64,000 nucleotides of DNA from an uncultured Dyadobacter sp. (GCF_946482605.1 NZ_CAMLSE010000012.1:186001-250000); one strand, 5' to 3'; shown: positions 17,526 through 27,109, numbered from the stretch's first letter. Made by a program: numbers and translations. The notes: a model not told the origin generated them from the letters alone.

Positions 17526-17640
17526 TAACCATTATTTATTAACCGCAACACCAGGTGTAAGAGACGATTTCTTTCAGAAAAATAAATCCAGGCGGCCGTT
17601 ACGGCGGTTGCGATTATTCATTCTCAAAAGAAACGTACTG

Positions 17641-19230
17641 ATGCTTTTTCTTCAAGGTGTTACCTACGCACACCCGAACCGGGACGTGCTATTTACGGAT
17701 ATCAATCTGACCGTTAACAAACAAGACAAAATCGCATTGATCGGAAACAATGGCACAGGGAAATCCACCCTGCTCAAATTGTTGGCCGGCCATCTGATAC
17801 CCGCTTCGGGAATCGTTAAGGCGGAGTCAAAACCCTATTATGTGCCGCAACTGCTCGGGCAATTCGGGGATCAAACTGTTGCGCAGGCATTGGGCATCCA
17901 GGATAAATTACTCGCCCTGAAAGAGATTCTGGATGGACACCTGACCGACATTAACCTCGAACTACTCGATGACGACTGGGGTATCGAAGAACGCTGCCAG
18001 GAGGCATTCGCGCACTGGAAACTGGCTGGAATTGATCTTTCCCAGTCCATGTCGGCATTGAGCGGCGGGCAAAAAACAAAGGTTTTTCTGGCCGGGATCT
18101 TGATCCACGAGCCGGATATCGTGCTGCTCGATGAGCCGAGCAACCACCTGGATACTGCCAGCCGGGCCATTCTGTATGACTATATTCAATCCACCAGTCA
18201 AACGCTGATGGTAGTCAGCCACGACAGAACGCTCCTGAACCTGCTTGAAACCGTTTTTGAACTCAACCAGCGCGGGATTGCCGTTTATGGAGGGAACTAC
18301 GATTTTTATGTCACCCAAAAAAGGATAGCAACCGAAGCGCTGACCCAGGATGTCAAAGCCAGAGAAAAAGCGCTGAGGAAAGCGAAGGAAGTTGAAAGGG
18401 AGTCGATGGAGCGCCAGCAGAAGCTGGATGCCCGTGGCAAAAAAAAGCAGGAAAAAGCTGGCTTGCCCACCATTGTCATGAATGCATTCCGGAACAACGC
18501 GGAAAAAAGTACCGCACAATTAAAGGGCGTTCACGCTGAAAAAGTAAGCGGCATCGCACAGGAATTGAGCCAGTTGCGGAGTGAAATGGGTGGGGAAGAT
18601 AAAATGAAGATCGATTTTGACAACTCGGGCTTGCACAAAGGCAAAATACTCCTCACGGCCGAGCATTTAAATTTCAGCCATGAACCGCGGCCGCTCTGGA
18701 AAATGCCCCTGTCCTTCCAAGTCACCAGCGGCGAACGCATCGCGATCAAAGGTCCGAATGGTTCAGGAAAAACCACCCTGATTCGAATGCTGCTCGGCCA
18801 GGCCGTTCCTTCATCCGGAACGATGGACCGATCGGATTTCAAACACATTTACATCGACCAGGATTACTCGTTGATCCACAACCAACTGACGGTATATGAG
18901 CAGGCTCAAAGATTCAATTCCGGGGCATTACAGGAGCACGAAATCAAAATTCGTCTCAACAGGTTCCTTTTCACGAGAGCTTATTGGGACAAACCTTGTG
19001 AAGCATTGAGCGGCGGAGAAAAGATGCGATTGCTGCTGTGCTCCCTGGCGATCGGCAACCAGGCCCCGGACGTAATCGTACTCGATGAGCCGACCAACAA
19101 CCTCGATATCCGGAACATTGGTATACTGACCAATGCGATCAATGAGTATGAGGGAACACTAATCGTCGTCTCGCACGACACTCATTTTCTGAATGAAGTA
19201 AAGATAGAGCGGGAAATTGTGTTGGAATAG
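17641..19230 (+). CDS. ABC-F family ATPase
   Basis: A 529-residue protein with two ABC cassettes and no membrane segments. Cassette 1 has GNNGTGKST (about 35-43), LSGGQKTKVFLAG and VLLDEPSNHLD; cassette 2 has GPNGSGKTT, LSGGEKMRLLLC and VIVLDEPTNNLD. A charged, helical linker (about 230-330) rich in Lys and Glu joins them. ABC-F proteins act on the ribosome as translation factors or by dislodging antibiotics. The length and linker fit the soluble ABC-F group, but resistance cannot be predicted by eye. The start at 17641 (MLFLQGVTY) was chosen over GTG 17464 because the latter lies in the terminator hairpin and adds an unrelated 59-residue extension. Confidence 0.9.
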   Translation: MLFLQGVTYAHPNRDVLFTDINLTVNKQDKIALIGNNGTGKSTLLKLLAGHLIPASGIVKAESKPYYVPQLLGQFGDQTVAQALGIQDKLLALKEILDGHLTDINLELLDDDWGIEERCQEAFAHWKLAGIDLSQSMSALSGGQKTKVFLAGILIHEPDIVLLDEPSNHLDTASRAILYDYIQSTSQTLMVVSHDRTLLNLLETVFELNQRGIAVYGGNYDFYVTQKRIATEALTQDVKAREKALRKAKEVERESMERQQKLDARGKKKQEKAGLPTIVMNAFRNNAEKSTAQLKGVHAEKVSGIAQELSQLRSEMGGEDKMKIDFDNSGLHKGKILLTAEHLNFSHEPRPLWKMPLSFQVTSGERIAIKGPNGSGKTTLIRMLLGQAVPSSGTMDRSDFKHIYIDQDYSLIHNQLTVYEQAQRFNSGALQEHEIKIRLNRFLFTRAYWDKPCEALSGGEKMRLLLCSLAIGNQAPDVIVLDEPTNNLDIRNIGILTNAINEYEGTLIVVSHDTHFLNEVKIEREIVLE

Positions 19231-19248
19231 CAGGGCTACGAAAAGTCT

Positions 19249-19278
19249 GGCGGGTAGGTCTCACCCCGGCTACCCGCC
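19249..19278. terminator. possible hairpin after the ABC-F gene
   Basis: GGCGGGTAG and CTACCCGCC pair around a 12-base loop. No T run follows, so it is a weak terminator candidate. Confidence 0.4.
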
Positions 19279-19430
19279 GATCGCAGGCTGATCTTTAACC
19301 ATGGTCCGGGCCGGTTTTTTTGGTATTTCTAAGTACAATGCGATAAGCGCGTATCTCTGTAGAATGTAAATAAAATGATGGATCAGGAAACACACCTTTT
19401 CATATCTTCGCTGAAAACAAATCCAGTGAT

Positions 19431-20345
19431 ATGCTTGATATCGTTATAGAGGCCCGAAAAGCGGCGATCAGTCAGTCGGTGATGGTGAAAAGGATTCTTC
19501 CGTTCCGTCTGCGGAGAATGGTTGGGCCTTTTATTTTTATGGATCACGCTGGCCCGATGGCCACGATTCCCGCCAATCCGTCGTCGCTGGACGTTTTGCC
19601 GCACCCGCACATCGGGCTTTCGACGGTGAGCTACCTTTTCGATGGACAGGTAACCCATCGCGACAGCCTGGGCGTTGAGCAGGTTATCCGGCCGGGCGAA
19701 GTCAATTGGATGACTGCCGGCAGCGGCATCGCCCATTCGGAGCGTTTTGAAGACCCGGCAGCATTGGCAGGCGGTCTGGAAATGATCCAGACCTGGGTTG
19801 CGCTTCCTGAAAAAAACGAAGAATCCGCCCCATCGTTTGTCAACTACACGAGGGAACAGCTTCCTGTATTCACGGACAAGGGCGTATGGATGCGCCTGAT
19901 CGCGGGCGACGCCTACGGACTGAAAAATGATGTAGAAACGCTATCACCACTGTTCTATCTGCACGTTGTGCTTGATATGGGGGCCCATTTCGCCATTCCT
20001 GCTGGCTATTCCGAGCGGGCGGTCTACGTGGTGAAAGGGTCTCTTGAAATATCCGGCCGTTTCTATGAACCAGGTCAAATGCTTGTCTTCAGTGAGGGTG
20101 CCGATCCGCTCATCCGTGCACGCGAGCGCACCACGCTGATGCTGCTCGGTGGCGAACCATTGGGCGAGCGGTTTATCTGGTGGAACTTTGTGTCATCCCG
20201 CAAGGAACGCATCGAGCAAGCCAAGGAAGACTGGAAACTGGGCCGCATCCAACTACCTCCCGCCGATGATCACGAATTTATTCCCCTGCCCGATGATCCC
20301 TCCCGCCCCGCCGGAACGCCACCAAGGCCCGAACCCCTTTCATAG
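19431..20345 (+). CDS. pirin family protein
   Basis: A 304-residue bicupin. The metal-binding residues of pirin are present: LPHPHIGLSTVSY, VTHRDSLGVEQ and GSGIAHSERFE, the His-His-His-Glu set of the N-terminal cupin. The second cupin (about 185-270) contains SERAVYVVKGSLEI and LGGEPLGERFIWWNFVSSRKERIEQAK, a common pirin C-terminal signature. Some pirins have quercetin dioxygenase activity; others regulate metabolism. It is cytoplasmic and appears to be monocistronic. Start chosen at ATG 19431. Confidence 0.92.
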   Translation: MLDIVIEARKAAISQSVMVKRILPFRLRRMVGPFIFMDHAGPMATIPANPSSLDVLPHPHIGLSTVSYLFDGQVTHRDSLGVEQVIRPGEVNWMTAGSGIAHSERFEDPAALAGGLEMIQTWVALPEKNEESAPSFVNYTREQLPVFTDKGVWMRLIAGDAYGLKNDVETLSPLFYLHVVLDMGAHFAIPAGYSERAVYVVKGSLEISGRFYEPGQMLVFSEGADPLIRARERTTLMLLGGEPLGERFIWWNFVSSRKERIEQAKEDWKLGRIQLPPADDHEFIPLPDDPSRPAGTPPRPEPLS

Positions 20346-20403
20346 TCATTAGGAAATAGCTGGCAAGCGACGGGCATCAGCAGATGGCAATGCGATCGGC
20401 TGA

Positions 20404-22337
20404 CTATCTCTTCATGTAATAGAAATGGCCATCCTCCGCTCCCACGAGCAGATCAGATTGACCGTTCTTGTCCCAATCGACGACCGTCGGGCTGGTATCA
20501 TGCCCGGCGAGCCGCAACTCGGACAGTGCTCCTTTGTGCCGTAATGTAACTTTGCCATCCTTACTACCCAGATTTTCATAGAAATCGACGTTCCGGCTAT
20601 CGATCAGCAGGTCGAGGTCGCCGTCGTGATCCCAATCGGCAAGGGTGAATTTCCTCCTTCCGCTGCCCCCATTTTCCTTTTTATTCAACCGAAGCGGCGC
20701 GCCGCTTTCGTCAAGGAACATTCTCACGCCGGGACGAAGCATGAGTCCCGTGCTACTACGAAAACGTTCGAAGAATGCCAGATAGCCTTCCGTATCGAGC
20801 ATCACCAGGTCTGTCAGATCGTCCTTGTTCCAGTCGACGGCAAATGGGGTGGTACGCCATTGCGTAGCCAGTTCCTGAGCTGCCGGAGTCCACCACACCC
20901 ATTTGGGCTTGGGAGGTGCGTCATTCCATGCAACCGCTACCGGCCTTGCCTTCTCTAATGCCGGTGCCTTTTTCTTGCCATTATTCCTGAACCATTCCAC
21001 TTTGCCCCAGATAGAATTAACGATCAGGTCTTTCAACCCATCGCCATCCCAATCGACTACCGATAGCGTTGTATAGCCCCATTTAGCCTCACAAGGACCC
21101 TGAATGGAACCGTTCGCTCCTGCCTGTATACGGATCACCCGCCCGTCCGCTTTCAGGAACCGGGGTGGGGCAAAATCGGGTTGAGCCCCTCCGCCTCTGT
21201 TTTCAATAAAACTGATGTAGCCTGCCGAGTTGCCTGTAATGATATCTTCATCCCCGTCATCATCCCAATCCACACTGAATGGCGTCGCCAATGCGCCTGA
21301 TTTGACAAGTCCTCCCTTTTGTTGAAAATAAAAGGGAGTTTCAAAAAGGGGCATTCCGTTTTGCTCTTTTCCCGTATTTCGGATGAATGCTACCCGGCCA
21401 TCCTCATCCCCGCTCACCAGATCGATATGCCCGTCACGGTCCCAATCACAGCGACGGGAATGATCATTTCAAGATCCATCCGGATGTTCCCTGTGCCGTT
21501 TGACAAAGTTTTTCCGGCGGCATATACAGGTGCCTTCGCGGTACCCGTATTTTCAAACCAGGTAAATTTGTCAACAAACTCGCCACAGATCAGATCCAGG
21601 TCACCGTCCCGGTCAAAATCGGCAAAATTGGGCGACGGTGCGCCGTACACGTCGATCACAGCACCGCCCGCTTTGAGCCTTCCTTTGTTTTCATACTTCC
21701 CATCCCTGTTTTCGATCAGGTACACGTAGCCGTGCAGCGGGCCATTGGTCCAGTTTCCTTTGCTGTCAAACGCATTATCCCATCCATATTCCAGCCAATC
21801 GTCGATCCCGGCGATCAGGTCCTGGTCCCCGTCGGCGTCGTAATCCACATATTTCCATTGTACAAAACGCGGCTTTTTCTTGAAATCGGAATGCAGGGAG
21901 TCGGGCGAAAACAGCGGTTGTCTTTGCGTGTCCTTTTTATCGGGAAACCCGGCAAGTTCAGCACCCTGGTCCAAAACACGCGGTTTTCCATTCACGTATG
22001 AAACCTGCGGGTGTTTCAGGCCCGGTCCGATGCGCACCGGCGCCTCAAAGACCGGCACTTTCCGGCCCGACTTATTTTCAAAAAAATACAATCCATTATA
22101 AGGCACATCAGGACAGGAAACCAGCAGGTCCATATCTCCGTCGCCGTCGTAATCCATCGGCAACGGCCAGGCCCACAGCCCTACCCCCAGGTCAGACACC
22201 TCGTCGCTGTTCCTGTACGCGAGCGGAACAAGATCTCCCGGCGGGCTATTGCGTGCCTTATCGATTGCGGGTCCGCCAGACCGATGCCCTGCCGGCGGGA
22301 AAAACATGAAAAACAGCAAGAGGGATAGCAACTTCAT
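20404..22337 (-). pseudogene. secreted FG-GAP/VCBS repeat protein, interrupted by a one-base frameshift
   Basis: Two readable parts, 21414-22337 (307 residues, signal peptide MKLLSLLLFFMFF) and 20404-21417, form one gene. The first part ends in MIIPVAVIGTVTGISIW, where the second frame continues perfectly as DWDRDGHIDLVSGDEDGR if one base is restored near 21447-21448. About nine calcium-binding blade motifs are present: DYDGDGDMDLL, DYDADGDQDL, DFDRDGDLDL, DWDRDGHIDL, DWDDDGDEDI, DWDGDGLKDL, DWNKDDLTDL, DWDHDGDLDL and DWDKNGQSDLL. It would be a beta-propeller secreted protein of unknown ligand. The break is either a true mutation or a sequencing error; if an error the product is about 644 residues. 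Confidence 0.8.
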
Positions 22338-22690
22338 AGATGGTCAGTTTTAGAAAACCCGGTCTCCGGTACCAGCTTGCGCTGATGTCCGGTGCAATTA
22401 GTACTACTCGAATTAACCTAAGGTTTACTATTCCCGGTTTTACTAATACGTTGTACGTTTTCGCGACAAACGTCCAGATGCGGACAAGGCGATAGCAAAG
22501 CAGTTGAGCTGCCTAATAATTATTAACAATACATAATTCATTGATTTAAAATATTTTAACTCAATACCAACACACCATTACTCACACATTCGACAGATTG
22601 GCACAAGCTTTTTTCTAATTAGGATAATCCCGGCATACTGGGAACCCAATTTAGCCATGAAAGCATATTAGCCTTGAAAATTGAATAAAA
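22338..22690. other. intergenic region with no gene seen
   Basis: A 353-base AT-rich stretch upstream of the FG-GAP gene and before the AraC gene's terminator. It must hold the FG-GAP promoter. I found no tRNA, ORF with family features, or clear TAnnTTTG promoter on the minus strand. Confidence 0.4.
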
Positions 22691-22721
22691 AAAGCACCCG
22701 AATGGAGAATTCGGGTGCTTT
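22691..22721 (-). terminator. rho-independent terminator after AraC gene
   Basis: A perfect 13-bp stem (AAAGCACCCGAAT with its complement) around 5 bases. On the minus strand it is followed by TTTTTTT, so it ends the SDR-AraC unit. Confidence 0.9.
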
Positions 22722-22773
22722 TGCATTTTACAGTGACTAATACTGCCTGAGGATCGCATCTCGGCAAACGCTG

Positions 22774-23592
22774 TCATCCCACCAATCGTGAAGGCGGCAC
22801 GCCATACATTTTTTTAAATGCAAACGAGAAATGCGAGAGGTCCTCAAAGCCGATTTCGAGATAAACATCCGAGGGTGATTTGCCTTTTTCCCTGATCAGG
22901 TAATGCGCTTCCTGAAGTCTTCTTTGCTGCAACCATTTGCTCGGAGAAACGTGAAAAATATGCTCGAAGTCGCGTTTGAAGGTCGCGAGACTGCGTCCGG
23001 TCAGGTAGGCAAACCGTTTCAGCTGTACATTGAAATGGTAATTCTTGTTCATGAATGCTTCCAGGTCGATCTTACCGGGCTCGGCGAAGTCAAACAAAAC
23101 ATCCTTTATCCCGGGTTTGGATTGGAGCAGTACCATGATCGCTTCGCGCAGTTTCAGGGTCTGAAGGTCCTCATTGATCAGGTTATCGCCTTGTACGTAA
23201 GGCAACAACGAATCCATGAAACTTCGTAGCAGCCCTCCGCCGGCCAATTTGATGACCGCTCCGCTATCGTGGGCCTTACCCGGCTCGGCAGAATAACCAT
23301 ATTCCATACTGAAATCGCTCAGGACGGGCTGATTAAAATACACCGATATGGACTTAAAAACACCGTCCTGCCCCGGCTGCTTGATAAACTTAACCAGTTG
23401 ATTCCTTCGGACAAAACGAAAATCGCCTTCCTTGAAAACAAACTCTTCTTCCCCTGTGCTCACCGTGAGCGTTCCGGATATCAGATAGCTCAGCACATGT
23501 TCGGATGCGAACTGCTCGCCTTCCCGGCTCCGGGTGAAATAGCAGGAGTAAGCAATGGACGACAAGGGTTTTGCAGTTTTAAATTCAGTCAT
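22774..23592 (-). CDS. AraC family transcriptional regulator
   Basis: A 272-residue regulator. The C-terminal double HTH is clear: HFNVQLKRFAYLTGRSLATFKRDFEHIFHVSPSKWLQQRRLQEAHYLI and SPSDVYLEIGFEDLSHFSFAFKKMYGVPPS, the AraC/XylS pattern. The N-terminal part is a cupin-like sensing domain (ISGTLTVSTGEEEFVFKEGDF). It lies 72 bases after an SDR gene on the same strand and is probably its partner. A pair of 13-bp direct repeats (24613-24648) before that SDR is a good candidate binding site. The start at 23592 (MTEFKTAKPL) is preferred over 23622, whose extra residues are not family-like. Confidence 0.88.
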   Translation of the reverse strand: MTEFKTAKPLSSIAYSCYFTRSREGEQFASEHVLSYLISGTLTVSTGEEEFVFKEGDFRFVRRNQLVKFIKQPGQDGVFKSISVYFNQPVLSDFSMEYGYSAEPGKAHDSGAVIKLAGGGLLRSFMDSLLPYVQGDNLINEDLQTLKLREAIMVLLQSKPGIKDVLFDFAEPGKIDLEAFMNKNYHFNVQLKRFAYLTGRSLATFKRDFEHIFHVSPSKWLQQRRLQEAHYLIREKGKSPSDVYLEIGFEDLSHFSFAFKKMYGVPPSRLVG

Positions 23593-23664
23593 AACCAAAG
23601 TTATAAAAAAGCGGACGCGCATTGCAGCGTTACCGTGTAATGCCGCCCGCTCGGAATAGCCCGT

Positions 23665-24555
23665 TTATTGTTTCGATTGAGCCGCGGTCGTATACCACTT
23701 GCCCGCCGCCGTTTCCAGGAAGTTAACAGAATCATCATGGTCGGTCGAAAGGCTAATAGCCATCCATTCCTCCATTTCGGCACGCCTGGCCTCGTCTGCG
23801 GCTTTCAGGATACCGATCGCCTCGCTTCCGAGCACGAGGTGCACAGGCGGGTTCGGATGCGATGCAAGTTCCAACATTACGCCGGCTGCTTTCACAGGGT
23901 CACCGACCGGTGTGAATGTACCGCTTTTAAATAGTGCAGTTCGTTGGTTAACCAATTCATAATCATCTATTTCCCTTGCGTAGCTCATGGAAGCTCCCGC
24001 CCAGTCGGTACGAAAACCACCCGGTTCCACGCTGGTCAGATAAATGCCCAGGGGCGCTACTTCCTTTGCGAGCGCCTCGGTAAACCCAGCCAGGCCGAAT
24101 TTGGCGGCCTGATACATCGTCAGGCCGGCATTACCTACTCTGCCGCCAATGGAGCTGATCTGTAATATGCGCCCTCCGCCTTGCTGCCGCATATAAGGCA
24201 GTACGGCGCGGGTGATTTCGATCGGAGCATACAAATTCGTTTCCAGCTGGCTGCGGACCTGCTCGCCGGTAAAAGCTTCTGCCGCGCCGATAATGCCGAA
24301 GCCCGCATTATTAACCAGCACGTCAATGCGTCCGAAATGGGCGACCACTTCCGCAACCGCATGATAAACCGCCTCATAGTCCGTCACGTCCAGAGCGACG
24401 GGGAATATCTGTTCGCCATATTGTGCCACGAGATCATCCAGCTGAGCTACATTCCGGGCCGTTGCAGCCACTTTATCACCGCTTTGAAGCACCGCTTCGG
24501 TCAGGTTACGTCCCAATCCCCGGGAGCTACCAGTAATGAACCATATTTTTGCCAT
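23665..24555 (-). CDS. short-chain dehydrogenase/reductase
   Basis: A 296-residue SDR. The cofactor motif is TGSSRGLG (about 7-14), the NNAG motif is present (VLVNNAGFG), the catalytic Ser lies in QISSIGG and the catalytic YxxxK in YQAAKFGLAGF. The region VALDVTDYEAV favours NADP-type sensing but this is not decisive. The C-terminal third, with DPVKAAGVMLELASHPNPPVHLVLGSEA, is characteristic of the SDR group widespread beside AraC regulators. It probably shares a transcript with the AraC gene downstream. The substrate is unknown. Confidence 0.9.
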   Translation of the reverse strand: MAKIWFITGSSRGLGRNLTEAVLQSGDKVAATARNVAQLDDLVAQYGEQIFPVALDVTDYEAVYHAVAEVVAHFGRIDVLVNNAGFGIIGAAEAFTGEQVRSQLETNLYAPIEITRAVLPYMRQQGGGRILQISSIGGRVGNAGLTMYQAAKFGLAGFTEALAKEVAPLGIYLTSVEPGGFRTDWAGASMSYAREIDDYELVNQRTALFKSGTFTPVGDPVKAAGVMLELASHPNPPVHLVLGSEAIGILKAADEARRAEMEEWMAISLSTDHDDSVNFLETAAGKWYTTAAQSKQ

Positions 24556-24580
24556 TGTCTTTGCTTTTTTAAGTACAATG

Positions 24581-24588
24581 CAAAGGTA
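24581..24588 (-). promoter_or_regulatory. -7 element (TACCTTTG) of the SDR-AraC unit
   Basis: A perfect TAnnTTTG on the minus strand, 26 bases before the SDR start. No TTG occurs at the -33 position (near 24608-24610), which suits activator-dependent transcription. Confidence 0.5.
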
Positions 24589-24612
24589 TCCTGCCTCACT
24601 GCGTCCGACTTG

Positions 24613-24648
24613 GTTGAAAAGCTCAAAGATACTTTGTTGAAAAGCTCA
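24613..24648 (-). promoter_or_regulatory. paired direct repeat, candidate AraC binding site
   Basis: TGAGCTTTTCAAC occurs twice on the minus strand (24613-24625 and 24636-24648), spaced 23 bp apart start to start. It abuts the -33 position of the SDR promoter, the usual place for an AraC-type activator. Confidence 0.55.
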
Positions 24649-24671
24649 TCAATTACGAACTGAAAACAAAA

Positions 24672-24697
24672 AGGCACCCGGGTGATTCCGGGTGCCT
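24672..24697 (-). terminator. rho-independent terminator after the amidohydrolase gene
   Basis: AGGCACCCGG pairs perfectly with CCGGGTGCCT around 6 bases; on the minus strand TTTTT follows. It ends the amidohydrolase gene. Confidence 0.9.
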
Positions 24698-24739
24698 GTC
24701 AGCTGATGTAATTGCAAAGATCTTATTACGGGAGTTGTT

Positions 24740-26089
24740 TCAAAACACTACATTCCCCTTGTGTACCAGTGATTTCACCGGCGACACCCGCGCGACCGCT
24801 TCCGCGGAACAGCTGGCATCGATCAATACAAGGTTCGCCTCATTTCCGGCCTTCGGCCATTGCTGTTTACCATCATTATCGAGCGGTAAGATATCGCCGG
24901 TAGCGAGTTTGAGGCAGCGCGATAATTCAAATTCGGTGGTATGCCCATACAACTGAGCCATCATATTCGCTTTTTGCAGGATACTGCCCGAACCAAAGGT
25001 ATTCCAATGATCGATGATGCTGTCATTTCCGGTAACAACGTTCACGCCGTAACGATAGAGCGTGGGAATGGGCATGATCAGGTTCCCGAAAGGGATCGTG
25101 GAGGCTATACCAATGCGAGCCTGGCCTAATTTCTCGGCAGTGGCTTCCAGTTTTGCCTTTTCCAATCGTGCCAGCACAAAGCAATGGCTCAGGAAGGTTT
25201 TGCCGGCCAATACCGGGTTTTCATTGACTTTCCCGATCAGGTATTCTACTGTCCGCAGTCCCGCTTCGCCGCCTTCGTGGAGGTGAATATCAATGCCTTT
25301 GTTGTGATCCAGCGCCAGTTGCACGATAAAATCAATGCTTTTTTCGACGTCCCCCTCAATGGAGCCAGGATCCAGTCCGCCAATGAAATCGATATCCATG
25401 GCTGCCGCATCTTTCATCAACTGTTCGGAATGTGAAAAGAAAATACCATGCTGCGGAAATGCGACCAGCTCCGTCTGGAATGTATCTTTCTTGTTCAGGA
25501 TCGCCTTTTCAAGGTTTTTCAGCGAATCCAGTTTGGATGCAGGCTCGATATTGACATGGCTTCTCGCAAAATTGACGCCATGGGATTGCAACAATTCCAT
25601 CAGTTTCTCCGCCCGGTAAGTGGAGGTTTTCAGCATACCCGGCAACACCTTCTGCTCGAAAGCGATCATATCCCGCACCGACCGGTTTTTCGCCGATCGC
25701 GCCTTCCATGGACCGCCGTAATATGTTTTGTCCAAATGGATGTGCATGTCGCGGAAGGCAGGCACCATCAAATGCCCCTTGGCATCCACTCCCTCTCCCC
25801 TGGCATCGTTGGGAAGTACATTTTTGATCTTTCCGTCTTCGATAACAATGCGGAACAGGTCCGTCTGCGTACCGGCAATCTCGTCGTCCTCCCGGATAAA
25901 TCCGGTTTCCAGCCTGACATTCTTCCAAGTCCAGGTCTTTGTAGCTCTTGTGTTCACCGGCAATCGGGTCTCTTTGGAAGGATCCGCCGACATGGCATGG
26001 CCGGCCGCCAGCATTCCCCCGGCCAGCATCCGACCGGAGTTTTTGATAAAAGTTTTGCGGGAGATGGATTCTGCAAGCATGGATAGCAT
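24740..26089 (-). CDS. exported amidohydrolase, cytosine deaminase-like
   Basis: A 449-residue amidohydrolase. The N-terminus has a hydrophobic export signal with SRKTFIKNSG, resembling a Tat or anchored signal without the twin-Arg consensus. Metal-site motifs occur in order: RDMHIHLDKTYYGGPW (about 138-153), RSHVNIEP, DIHLHEGGEAG, FLSHCFVLA and TGNDSIIDHW, the order seen in CodA-like deaminases. Substrate could be a pyrimidine, a creatinine-type or an N-acyl compound. It stands alone with its own terminator and candidate promoter at 26101. The start may be ATG at 26080 or 26089; the first gives a leader closer to the promoter. Confidence 0.85.
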   Translation of the reverse strand: MLSMLAESISRKTFIKNSGRMLAGGMLAAGHAMSADPSKETRLPVNTRATKTWTWKNVRLETGFIREDDEIAGTQTDLFRIVIEDGKIKNVLPNDARGEGVDAKGHLMVPAFRDMHIHLDKTYYGGPWKARSAKNRSVRDMIAFEQKVLPGMLKTSTYRAEKLMELLQSHGVNFARSHVNIEPASKLDSLKNLEKAILNKKDTFQTELVAFPQHGIFFSHSEQLMKDAAAMDIDFIGGLDPGSIEGDVEKSIDFIVQLALDHNKGIDIHLHEGGEAGLRTVEYLIGKVNENPVLAGKTFLSHCFVLARLEKAKLEATAEKLGQARIGIASTIPFGNLIMPIPTLYRYGVNVVTGNDSIIDHWNTFGSGSILQKANMMAQLYGHTTEFELSRCLKLATGDILPLDNDGKQQWPKAGNEANLVLIDASCSAEAVARVSPVKSLVHKGNVVF

Positions 26090-26100
26090 AGTTATGATAC

Positions 26101-26108
26101 AAAAGTAG
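26101..26108 (-). promoter_or_regulatory. candidate -7 element (TACTTTTG) of the amidohydrolase gene
   Basis: A TAnnTTTG match 12 bases before the 26089 ATG on the minus strand. The short distance favours a short leader or a start at 26080. Confidence 0.4.
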
Positions 26109-26159
26109 CGGCACCGGAGCTCAAAACCGATGCGTCATTTATTCCATAACTTGTAAAAT

Positions 26160-27008
26160 TTATAACTCCTGCCTGAATGCACGTGGGGAATGACCCGTGC
26201 GGGCTTTGAAGAAATTGGAAAAATGCGGCAGATCACTGAAACCGAGTTCGAATGCAATTTCCTTAGCCGACTTCCCTGAAACGAGCAGCAACCGCTTTGC
26301 TTCGAGGATCACCCGGTTGTAAATCAGATAAGTGGCCGGCACGTGCAAATGCCTTTTGCATAGTATGTTAAGATAATTTGCCGAAATATGCAGGTTTCCG
26401 GCATAAAACGCTACATTCTTCTGTGTCGCAAAATGCCGCTCGATCAGTGCCTGGTACTCAATCAGCAGGGGATTCGAGCGGTAGGTGCCTATGTTGTCGA
26501 AGGCCCGCTCGGCCTCCCTTCCTACGATCTGCAGGGCGAGCTTACTCCTTAGTTGTATCAGGTCCCAATCGATGGACGCCATACGAAGCTCGCGCTGCAC
26601 CGATTCCAGTTCGTACCATAATGCATCGAATAGCTCGGGCGACAGGTCTACGGTCTGATGATTCTGATTAAGGATAAATGCGAGACGGAGAAAACTCGAT
26701 GAGGTCTCAAATGCCCGCCTGCTGACCATCAGCTGATATCCAGAGGTCGTTTCGCCGAGCTCCCAGCGATGCACCTGTCCGGGAAATAAAAGATGGACCT
26801 GCCTGTCGGTTACCCGGTAATCCTTAAAATCGATCGAATGAAATCCGCTCCCGTTCCGGATCAGGAACATCATAAAGAAATCGTGCTTATGGGGCTTGTC
26901 AATGTGGTTTTTCCCATCGGCCTCATGAAATAAGAGCCTGTAATCCGATTCCACATGGGACTCAAAGGCATCGATGCCGAGCGTCGGGATTTCCGTTTTC
27001 CTGTTCAC
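26160..27008 (-). CDS. AraC family transcriptional regulator
   Basis: A 282-residue regulator. The N-terminal half is a cupin sensor (KPHKHDFFMMFLIRNGSGFHSIDF and HLLFPGQVHRWELGE). The C-terminal half holds the two HTH units (VAFYAGNLHISANYLNILCKRHLHVPATYLI and SAKEIAFELGFSDLPHFSNFFKARTGHSPRAFRQEL). It lies 71 bases upstream of the amidohydrolase on the same strand, with a candidate promoter between, so co-regulation is possible but not shown. Ligand unknown. Confidence 0.9.
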   Translation of the reverse strand: MNRKTEIPTLGIDAFESHVESDYRLLFHEADGKNHIDKPHKHDFFMMFLIRNGSGFHSIDFKDYRVTDRQVHLLFPGQVHRWELGETTSGYQLMVSRRAFETSSSFLRLAFILNQNHQTVDLSPELFDALWYELESVQRELRMASIDWDLIQLRSKLALQIVGREAERAFDNIGTYRSNPLLIEYQALIERHFATQKNVAFYAGNLHISANYLNILCKRHLHVPATYLIYNRVILEAKRLLLVSGKSAKEIAFELGFSDLPHFSNFFKARTGHSPRAFRQEL

Positions 27009-27083
27009 GTACTGAAATTACAAAAAAATCGCCGTACAGTTGCTTCGACTTTTTCTGCCTGCACTCAATCTTTACAACGACGA

Positions 27084-27109
27084 AGAGATGGCGCGCTTTC
27101 GCCATCTCT
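27084..27109. terminator. possible hairpin after the alpha/beta hydrolase gene
   Basis: AGAGATGGCG and CGCCATCTCT pair perfectly around 6 bases. No T run follows on the minus strand, so it is a weak terminator candidate. Confidence 0.45.

Noticed and set aside
17464..17640. GTG start at 17464 for the ABC-F gene
   Set aside because: It lies in the terminator stem and adds 59 residues that do not fit the family; ATG 17641 gives the usual N-terminus.
21414..21417. Translational coupling of two genes by a GTGA overlap
   Set aside because: The blade motif of the FG-GAP repeat continues across the junction in the other frame, so a one-base frameshift is the better reading.
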